Assembly (NCBI GenBank): GCA_944393565.1
Contig: CALYAM010000003.1
Coordinates: 1 to 38,443 of the forward strand
DNA: 38,443 nt
Reading direction: 5' to 3'
DNA from: an uncultured Clostridia bacterium
GTDB lineage: Bacteria > Bacillota > Clostridia > TANB77 > CAG-508
Both the position numbers and the translations under genes were made by a program. Positions 33,726-38,443 of this stretch are shown here, piece after piece (position 1 is the stretch's first letter; every line of letters starts with the position of its first letter). A model generated the notes under the pieces. It was given only the letters and a program-made list of their open reading frames with translations. It made no database searches and was not told the origin of the DNA.

Positions 33726-34595
33726 TTACGATACTTTAAAGCCTTTGCCAAAAACTTCTCTTGCATTGCTTATAATCAAAAATGCTTTTTTGTCTATTTG
33801 TTTTACAATTTTTTGTATAATAGCTACTTCTCCTCTGCCTACTACACATAATAATAACATTTTTTCATCATTTGTATACATCCCTTTTGCATAAATTCCT
33901 GTTGTACCTCTTTCTACTTCTTCACCTATCTTTCGTGATATTTCTTCATATTTTTCTGATACAATATAAATCATTTTTGTAAAATAAATTCCTTCTAAGA
34001 AAATATCTATTACTTTTCCCATAATATAAATGGAAATAGCCGAATATAGACCTATTTCTATCTGCTTAAACACCAATACATTTACCCCAACTATAATTGT
34101 ATCAAGTATTACAATTAGCTTCCCTGTCCTAAATTCTGGCTTATATTTACGTATTATCTGTGCAAGTAAATCACTTCCTCCAGTTGAAGCATTTGCTTTT
34201 AGTATAATTGCTGTTCCTATTCCTATAAATATACCACCATATAAACATGCAAGAAGCTTATCACCAGTTAATGAATTATAATTTTCAAACAAATCTATAA
34301 AAAAGGATAGCGAAAATGTGCCTATTATTGAGCGGTAAAAAAAAGCTTTTCCATTTCTTAAAAAAGCTAAAATAAATAATGGTATATTTAGAAAAAGTAA
34401 ACTTGCTCCAAGTGGAATCTTAAATAAATAATATAATATAGTTGCTATTCCTGAGAATCCTCCAGCTGAAAGCTTATTTGGTAGCAAGAAAAAAGATGTC
34501 CCTAAAGCCATTATTGCCGTTCCACATATTATTTGTATTAATTCAATTAATATTATTCTTGCTGTCACAATAAAGCGTTTCTCATGCATTTTCAT
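33726..34595 (-). CDS. YitT family membrane protein (DUF161/DUF2179)
   Basis: Membrane protein of unknown function. The 289-residue protein has about five hydrophobic segments over residues ~10-180 (ELIQIICGTAIMALGTSFFL, LLACLYGGIFIGIGTAIILK and others), the family motif LSAGGFSGIATILYY and NASTGGSDLLAQII, and a soluble DUF2179 C-terminal domain (VERGTTGIYAKGMYT, IKQIDKKAFLIISNAREVFGKGF). I chose ATG 34595, with AGGTGA 6 nt upstream; a GTG at 34604 is inside that site. The start lies in a strong hairpin. Confidence 0.92.
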   Translation of the reverse strand: MKMHEKRFIVTARIILIELIQIICGTAIMALGTSFFLLPNKLSAGGFSGIATILYYLFKIPLGASLLFLNIPLFILAFLRNGKAFFYRSIIGTFSLSFFIDLFENYNSLTGDKLLACLYGGIFIGIGTAIILKANASTGGSDLLAQIIRKYKPEFRTGKLIVILDTIIVGVNVLVFKQIEIGLYSAISIYIMGKVIDIFLEGIYFTKMIYIVSEKYEEISRKIGEEVERGTTGIYAKGMYTNDEKMLLLCVVGRGEVAIIQKIVKQIDKKAFLIISNAREVFGKGFKVS

Positions 34596-34635
34596 AAAAA
34601 TCACCTATACTTAAAGTATGGGTGATTTTTATGAA
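34591..34635 (-). promoter_or_regulatory. long hairpin covering the yitT-like Shine-Dalgarno and start codon
   Basis: TTCATAAAAATCACC (34591-34605) pairs perfectly with GGTGATTTTTATGAA (34621-34635), and the middle ATACTT/AAGTAT continues the stem. It follows the radical SAM stop (34643) and could be that gene's terminator, but its 3' arm on the minus strand contains the Shine-Dalgarno AGGTGA and ATG of the yitT-like gene, so it may mask that start in read-through transcripts. Confidence 0.6.
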
Positions 34636-34642
34636 TTTATTC

Positions 34643-35722
34643 CTATATATGTATTTTATTGTTTTTCCTCTCTTCATCTTTAAAATCCGGATATGTTTTT
34701 AATATTTCTATTTCAAATTTTCCACTCTTTATTTCTTTGTCTTGTATAATTTTTGCATCTACATCGTATATTTCCTTTAGTTTAATTATATTCTCTTTTT
34801 TGTGGCCAATTATATTGTTTACGTTTGATGGATTTACCTTTATTCCAACTTCTTTTACTTTAACATTAAAAGCTTTTATTTTTTCTAATATGCTATCATA
34901 CCATATTGCATCTTCTACTAATTGTCCAAATGCTTCATGATATGGTCCTGCAATTACCTCGCTTTTTTCAGAATCAGGTGAAGATATAGTTTCTGTGTTT
35001 TGTAACCCCATTCTGATTACCGTAATGTTTTTTGCTTTAAAAAAATAATATAGTTCCTTGCAAGTTTCAATGGCCTGCGAAATGGTTAATGGTTCATAGC
35101 TTCCATTTTCATATTCTTTGGCAAGTTCTGTTCCTTTAATTACAAGTACTGGATATATACGTACAATTTTGGGTTTCAATTTTGCTATATCTTTTGCCGT
35201 ATTTAGCTCATCTAATCTAGTACTATCTGGCAAGCCAACCATTATTTGGTGCCCCAATATGAATCCGTATCTTCTTATTAATTTTGATGCATTTCTTACA
35301 TCTTCATATGTATGCCCTCTTTTGCATCTTTCTAAAATATAGTCATTGGATGATTGTACTCCAAGTTCTATTGTTTTTACTTTATATTTTTTTAGTCGTT
35401 TTAATGTTTCTTTTGTTATATAATCTGGTCTTGTTGAAATCCTAATACTGCTTATTTTTTTATTAACTATATATTCGTATGCTACCTCTAAAAGCTCTTC
35501 TTGTTTTTTTTCTTCTATTGCCGTAAAGCTTCCACCAAAAAAAGCGACTTCTATATCTTTTACATCTTTTATATTTTCTAAATAATATTCTATTGTATTT
35601 TTTACATCATCTTTTGTTACCTGTCTTCCCTCACCAGATATGGCTTTTTGATTGCAAAATGTACAGTTATTTGAGCACCCTAAATGTGGCACAAATATTG
35701 GAATGATGTATTGTTTTTTCAT
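34643..35722 (-). CDS. radical SAM protein, Elp3-like
   Basis: Radical S-adenosylmethionine enzyme of the group found after rnc in many Firmicutes; substrate unknown. The cluster motif is CSNNCTFC near residue 15 (CxxxCxxC). AFFGGSFTAIEEKK, STRPDYITKETL, IELGVQSSNDYILERCKRGHT and GHQIMVGLPDST are the radical-SAM barrel signatures, and the C-terminal part (GPYHEAFGQLVED) is Elp3-like. The ATG at 35722 is preferred over 35737, because AGGAGG lies 4 nt before it. It starts immediately after rnc. Confidence 0.9.
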   Translation of the reverse strand: MKKQYIIPIFVPHLGCSNNCTFCNQKAISGEGRQVTKDDVKNTIEYYLENIKDVKDIEVAFFGGSFTAIEEKKQEELLEVAYEYIVNKKISSIRISTRPDYITKETLKRLKKYKVKTIELGVQSSNDYILERCKRGHTYEDVRNASKLIRRYGFILGHQIMVGLPDSTRLDELNTAKDIAKLKPKIVRIYPVLVIKGTELAKEYENGSYEPLTISQAIETCKELYYFFKAKNITVIRMGLQNTETISSPDSEKSEVIAGPYHEAFGQLVEDAIWYDSILEKIKAFNVKVKEVGIKVNPSNVNNIIGHKKENIIKLKEIYDVDAKIIQDKEIKSGKFEIEILKTYPDFKDEERKNNKIHI

Positions 35723-35723
35723 A

Positions 35724-36401
35724 CTACCTCCTATCATTTTCTAGTGCTTTTTTTGCAGCCTGCATTTCTGCTAATTTTTTACTTGCACCTTCTCCTGTTG
35801 TCAATGGTTTTCCATTAACAACAAGTTCTACTGTAAATTTTTTATCATGGTCTGGGCCTTCTTCTTTTATTGTTTTATATTCTATATTTATATCTCCGTT
35901 TTCTTGCAATTTTTCTTGTAATACAGTTTTATAATCCTTTTGCCCAACATTTTTACTTGCGTTTTCCACAATCTCACTTAAATTTTTCAATATGAACTCT
36001 TTTGTTTTTTCCAAGCCTGCATCTAAATACATTGCTGCAATTACAGCTTCTACACTATCAGCTAATATAGTTGGTCTTTTAGTTCCATTGCTTACTATTT
36101 CGCTCTTTCCAAGGTTTAAGAAATCACTAAAATTATGCTTTATTGCAAGCTTATATAGGCTTTCTTCGCATACACATCCAGCTCTAACTTTAGTCATTTC
36201 TCCTTCAGATAGATTATTATAATTTTTATAGAGAAAATCACTAATTACAAATTCTAAGATAGCATCACCTAAAAATTCTAATTTTTCATTGCTTTCTATT
36301 GTATGTTCATATGCATATGATGTATGTGTTAATGCTCTTTCAAGAATTTCTTCGTTCTTAAAGTGTATTCCAATTTTCTCTTGAAATGCTTTTGTATTCA
36401 C
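35724..36401 (-). CDS. rnc: ribonuclease III
   Basis: Cleaves double-stranded RNA in rRNA processing and mRNA decay. The 225-residue protein has the catalytic signature NEKLEFLGDAILEFVISDFL near residue 38, the second acidic site in ADSVEAVIAAMYLDAG near residue 113, and a C-terminal dsRNA-binding domain (DYKTVLQEKLQENGDINIEY, GEGASKKLAEMQAAKKAL). The start is GTG at 36401 with GGAGGTGA upstream. Confidence 0.97.
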   Translation of the reverse strand: MNTKAFQEKIGIHFKNEEILERALTHTSYAYEHTIESNEKLEFLGDAILEFVISDFLYKNYNNLSEGEMTKVRAGCVCEESLYKLAIKHNFSDFLNLGKSEIVSNGTKRPTILADSVEAVIAAMYLDAGLEKTKEFILKNLSEIVENASKNVGQKDYKTVLQEKLQENGDINIEYKTIKEEGPDHDKKFTVELVVNGKPLTTGEGASKKLAEMQAAKKALENDRR

Positions 36402-36557
36402 TTTTTCACCTCCAATTACTATTTATATATTATATACTGCTTATTTACTTTTGGCAATAGTATATATGGTATGATTCCTCTTTTATATTTGTTTAAAATA
36501 TTAAGGTAATGCACAAAAACTCACCTCGTATAATAGCATTATTTTTATGCAAAAAAA

Positions 36558-36577
36558 AAGGCTATTTTATAAGCCTT
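36558..36577 (-). terminator. terminator after acpP
   Basis: On the minus strand AAGGCT - 8 nt - AGCCTT is followed by nine T. It lies ~10 bp past the acpP stop. Confidence 0.85.
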
Positions 36578-36587
36578 CTTTTCTTCT

Positions 36588-36830
36588 TTATTGTGCATTT
36601 TCTTTTATGTAATCTACAACATCTCCAACAGTAACTACTTTTTCAGCATCTGCATCTGGAATTTCCATATCAAATTCTTCTTCTAAAGCCATTACTAATT
36701 CTACAATGTCAAGAGAGTCTGCTCCTAAATCATCAATAAAAGACGCTTCCATTGTTACAGCTGTATCTGCAACTCCTAATTGTTCAACAATAATATCCTT
36801 TACTTTTTCAAAAACTTCTTCTGAACTCAT
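36588..36830 (-). CDS. acpP: acyl carrier protein
   Basis: Carries growing acyl chains in fatty acid synthesis. The 80-residue protein has the phosphopantetheine Ser in [21 protein letters not shown] prefer ATG 36830 ([14 protein letters not shown]): the upstream in-frame start at 36863 would translate the GGGGAGGTG ribosome-binding site. It follows plsX. Confidence 0.96.
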   Translation of the reverse strand: MSSEEVFEKVKDIIVEQLGVADTAVTMEASFIDDLGADSLDIVELVMALEEEFDMEIPDADAEKVVTVGDVVDYIKENAQ

Positions 36831-36933
36831 AATAATAAGTTCACCTCCCCTCAAGCTTATCATTTATTTTAATAATCATTTACATGTATACACAATAATA
36901 TATGTGTTATAAAAAGTCAAGTATTTTTATAAT

Positions 36934-37959
36934 TTACTTCCGGATTTTCTCAAATTCTTCTTTCATTTTTTCAACTGCCCTGCTTTTAGCAAATTGTTCC
37001 GCCTGTTTTATCGTAAAGTAAAATAGATATTCATCACTACTTCCATGCGCTTTTACCACTGGTTTCTTTACTCCTAAAAATAATGCTCCCCCATATTCTT
37101 TATAATCCATTGTTTTCTTGAAGCGATTAATTGCTGGAAGTGCAGGTGCTGCTGCCAACATGCTTAAAATGTTCTTTTTTAAGCTTTCTGTAAGATTCTT
37201 TTTTACTAATTTACCAAATCCTTCTACTGTTTTTAAAAATACATTTCCTGTAAATCCATCTGTTATTATTGCGTCTATCTTCCCTGAAAATGCATCCCTA
37301 CCTTCAACGTTTCCAATAAAATTTATTCCTAATTTCTTGCCATCATCTGTTAAAATTTTATAAGTTTCTTTTATAAGCTCATTTCCTTTAGTTGGTTCTG
37401 TTCCAATATTTAAAAGTCCTATTACAGGTTCTTTAATATTATATGTATTTCGTAAATATATTGTTGCCATTTGTGCAAATTGGACTAAATTCATAGGTTT
37501 GCAATTAGTATTTGCTCCTGCATCCATTAGCATTAGTCCTTTTCCATAAGCAGGTAACATCGGTGCTATTGCTGGTCTGTCAATACCTTTTATTCTCCCA
37601 ACTAAAAGTGTTGCACCTGTTAATAGTGCTCCAGAGTTTCCAGCTGATATAAATACATCTCCCTTATTTTCTTTTAACATATTAAATCCAACGACCATTG
37701 AGGAATCCTTTTTGTGTTTTATTGCTTCAGTTGGTATATCCTCCATTTCTATATTTTCTGAAGCATGTTGTATTTTTAATTTTTCTGAAATTTCTTCTAT
37801 TTTATCTTTGCCATAAAATTCTTTTATTTTTTTTAATATTATATTTTCATTTCCTACTAATAAAATGTTAGATTCAATTTCATTTACTGCCTTTATTGCT
37901 CCTTTTATTGCTGCATCTGGTGCGTTGTCTCCTCCCATAGCATCTAATATTATTGTCAT
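36934..37959 (-). CDS. plsX: phosphate acyltransferase PlsX
   Basis: Makes acyl phosphate from acyl-ACP for phospholipid synthesis. The 341-residue protein begins IILDAMGGDNAPDAAIKGAI and has family motifs EMEDIPTEAIKHKKDSSM, SAGNSGALLTGATLLVGRI, GLLNIGTEPTKGNE, GRDAFSGKIDAIITDGFTGN and GVKKPVVKAHGSSDEY. ATG 37959 follows GGAGT; a start at 37980 would include the binding site. The second-to-last sense codon is CGG (36940-36942), read as Arg in the zero frame (ending KIRK). If CGG causes a +1 shift here as in three other genes, the protein would end KIGSKL at 36927. Confidence 0.96.
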   Translation of the reverse strand: MTIILDAMGGDNAPDAAIKGAIKAVNEIESNILLVGNENIILKKIKEFYGKDKIEEISEKLKIQHASENIEMEDIPTEAIKHKKDSSMVVGFNMLKENKGDVFISAGNSGALLTGATLLVGRIKGIDRPAIAPMLPAYGKGLMLMDAGANTNCKPMNLVQFAQMATIYLRNTYNIKEPVIGLLNIGTEPTKGNELIKETYKILTDDGKKLGINFIGNVEGRDAFSGKIDAIITDGFTGNVFLKTVEGFGKLVKKNLTESLKKNILSMLAAAPALPAINRFKKTMDYKEYGGALFLGVKKPVVKAHGSSDEYLFYFTIKQAEQFAKSRAVEKMKEEFEKIRK

Positions 37960-38136
37960 ACTAATCTTTACTCCTTCCAAGTTATATTTATATCAATATA
38001 TTTATTACCAGTTTATTTTATTATTTAATTCTAAAAAAAGCAATACTTTTTTATATGATGATCACTTTCTATTTTTTTAATTCATCATGCTTATATATTT
38101 CGCACTATTTCATCGTTTGTTATTTTTTTATATAAT

Positions 38137-38173
38137 AAAAAACTACTCAAGATTAAATCTTGAATAGTTTTTT
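38137..38173 (-). terminator. rho-independent terminator after tuf
   Basis: AAAAAACTACTCAAGAT (38137-38153) pairs with ATCTTGAATAGTTTTTT (38157-38173) with one mismatch and a 3-nt loop. Minus-strand T run follows. It is 15 bp past the tuf stop. Confidence 0.85.
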
Positions 38174-38187
38174 ACATAATTTTGTTT

Positions 38188-38443
38188 TTATTCTATGACT
38201 TCAGATACTATTCCTGAACCAACTGTTCTTCCACCTTCACGAATAGCAAATCTTAATCCTTTTTCAATAGCAATAGGTGTAATAAGTTCTATAGTCATTG
38301 TTACATTATCTCCTGGCATAACCATTTCTGTTCCAGAAGGTAATTCAATAACACCTGTAACATCTGTTGTTCTGAAATAGAATTGTGGTCTGTAACCATT
38401 GAAGAATGGTGTATGACGTCCACCTTCTTCTTTTGTTAATATG
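38188..38443 (-). CDS. tuf: elongation factor Tu, C-terminal part (partial)
   Basis: Reverse translation gives the EF-Tu C-terminus: [51 protein letters not shown] and [21 protein letters not shown], ending IE and TAA at 38188-38190. The gene runs off the right edge; only ~84 residues of domain 3 are seen. Confidence 0.97.
   Translation of the reverse strand, partial: ILTKEEGGRHTPFFNGYRPQFYFRTTDVTGVIELPSGTEMVMPGDNVTMTIELITPIAIEKGLRFAIREGGRTVGSGIVSEVIE

Overview
This window comes from a low-GC, endospore-forming member of the Bacillota, probably class Clostridia. It encodes the sporulation genes sigE, sigG and spoIIGA beside a Bacillus/Clostridium-type division cluster. Codons are strongly A/T-biased, Shine-Dalgarno sites are GGAGG-type, and there are dockerin/cohesin and prepilin-like surface proteins typical of gut clostridia. 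I cannot name the species.

Layout. Positions 1-64 are the 5' end of a leftward 16S rRNA gene with tandem promoters (to about 424). Positions 460-11474 are a leftward division/sporulation block, in transcription order murA, ftsQ, two DUF881 genes, sbp, an unrecognised 427-residue gene, ftsA, ftsZ, spoIIGA, sigE, sigG and a ylmC/ymxH gene. A probable 6S RNA lies at 11577-11806. Positions 11903-17061 are an accessory island built around a diversity-generating retroelement (DGR). Its rightward operon encodes a small XRE protein, a MutS-domain-I-like protein, Avd and a reverse transcriptase. A 153-bp template repeat follows, then a leftward target gene with a prepilin-like N-terminus and an FGE/C-type-lectin-like C-terminus carrying the variable repeat, and finally a divergent XRE regulator. 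Positions 17140-22970 hold patatin, cdd and topB (leftward) and leuS (rightward). Positions 23068-26114 hold a wall-anchored cohesin protein and a dockerin-bearing papain-like protease. A rightward gene with an HExxH motif follows. Positions 27585-33628 are a leftward set of OGG glycosylase, AddB, family-4 uracil-DNA glycosylase and a GltD-like flavoprotein. The right end carries yitT-like, radical SAM, rnc, acpP, plsX and the 3' end of tuf.

Two things stand out. (1) The DGR is complete and looks active or recently active: all 19 template/variable differences fall at template adenines and alter all 14 Asn/Tyr codons of the repeat. (2) Three conserved genes (ylmC, sbp, addB) are each broken by one extra base exactly at an in-frame CGG codon, and each is restored by reading +1 into GGN (Gly). 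By my reading CGG is otherwise almost absent as a codon: the only other in-frame case is the second-to-last codon of plsX. This suggests that CGG is unassigned or very slowly decoded and that +1 frameshifting or quadruplet decoding rescues these genes. A systematic sequence error is the main alternative.

A third theme is a two-gene surface protease module: the secreted protease carries a dockerin, and the next gene is a cohesin on a 51-unit Thr-Asn stalk with an LPxxG-like sorting signal.
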